From Prorocentrum cordatum (Eukaryota > Sar > Dinophyceae > Prorocentrales > Prorocentraceae), in the NCBI GenBank assembly GCA_963575745.1, contig CAUYUJ010000745.1, positions 30,001 through 94,000 on the forward strand: a stretch of DNA of 64,000 nt, read 5' to 3'. Position numbers and translations under genes: made by a program. Of the stretch, positions 63,896 through 64,000 are shown in pieces (positions within the stretch are counted from its first letter, which is position 1; every line of letters starts with the position of its first letter). Under the pieces are notes generated by a model that was not told where the DNA came from, did not search any database, and was given only the letters and a program-made list of their open reading frames with translations.

Positions 63896-64000
63896 GATTT
63901 ACAGTCGCAACGGTGGGTGGGGGGAAGGGCAGGGTTCTGCGCGGGCCATGCTTAAGTGAGAGCTGAAAGGAACGTGCGCTTTGCAACGGATCTCGACGCC
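63896..64000 (+). other. 3' flank of tnp-B to window end
   Basis: About 100 bases, nothing recognised. By analogy with element A, a methyltransferase-like gene could follow outside the window. Confidence 0.4.

Larger units (their letters stand above)
52007..64000 (+). mobile_element. element B: CACTA/Plavaka-like DNA transposon, right end outside window
   Basis: Starts CCCAGAGGGTAGGGCGATCT, sharing the terminal octamer CCCAGAGG with element A and interrupting the retroelement frame. Genes on plus: orf1-B, orf2-B, tnp-B. No inverted terminus occurs before 64000, so it is at least 12 kb. The expected duplication would be TA (52005-52006), to be found at its far end. AT content and codon use are clearly different from the GC-rich retroelement. 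Confidence 0.75.

Noticed and set aside
1-64000. CRISPR arrays, tRNA, rRNA and bacterial-type operons
   Set aside because: No equally spaced identical repeats with unique spacers, no cloverleaf or rRNA sequence recognised by eye, no ribosome-binding-site-led gene strings. The tandem arrays are degenerate minisatellites.

Overview
The window is eukaryotic nuclear DNA, most likely from a dinoflagellate (a Prorocentrum-like genome is a guess, not shown). The signs are relict copies of the dinoflagellate spliced leader (dinoSL) in front of several ORFs, very GC-rich coding DNA, long GGA/TCC tracts, short introns whose ends repeat the same few bases, and no operons, rRNA or tRNA genes. I see no ordinary host gene that I can name. 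Almost everything is nested mobile DNA.

Layout. (1) About 1-6415 holds purine tracts, a decayed non-LTR retrotransposon (LINE copy 1, ~1030 to 4440-5650) and the 5' part of a second copy (5833-6415). (2) Element C, 6416-18296 (11.9 kb), is a DNA transposon inserted into LINE copy 2 with a 2-bp GA duplication. The rest of copy 2 resumes at 18297 and runs to ~22215; copy 1 serves as the paralogous empty site. (3) A large retroelement coding on the + strand starts near 22.9 kb. It encodes a gag-like region with a membrane helix and zinc-binding clusters, a cytosine-methyltransferase-like domain, and a reverse transcriptase-RNase H. It is interrupted twice. (4) Element A, 30049-49181 (19.1 kb, perfect 22-bp terminal inverted repeats, AA duplication), sits inside the methyltransferase-like domain, and removing it restores the reading frame. 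(5) The retroelement resumes at 49182 and is cut again at 52006 by element B (52007 to beyond the window), which starts with the same terminal octamer CCCAGAGG.

A, B and C are divergent members of one family of large CACTA/Plavaka-like DNA transposons. All three encode orf1 (basic/acidic, with a WxDG..W module), orf2 (with a shared WxRA../GEx module and a C-terminal helical module) and tnp (a DDE/D-type transposase with CxCGCxGxC, PCxxC, TxKxHxxxHM and DExxN motifs). A and C also encode a cytosine-C5-methyltransferase-like protein (FSG, PQCS, EQP and YPxxFxxAV motifs). The same fold family occurs in the host retroelement. In C, orf1 and orf2 are intronless fusions of modules that are split by introns in A and B, and the C ORFs are preceded by relict spliced leaders. 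This suggests that the cargo passed through trans-spliced mRNA and reverse transcription. tnp would move the element. The methyltransferase-like protein may affect the methylation of element or host DNA; that role is inference.

Limits: exon boundaries in A and B are approximate. Most retroelement frames break at homopolymer runs, so either decay or assembly error is possible. orf1 and orf2 have no recognised function.
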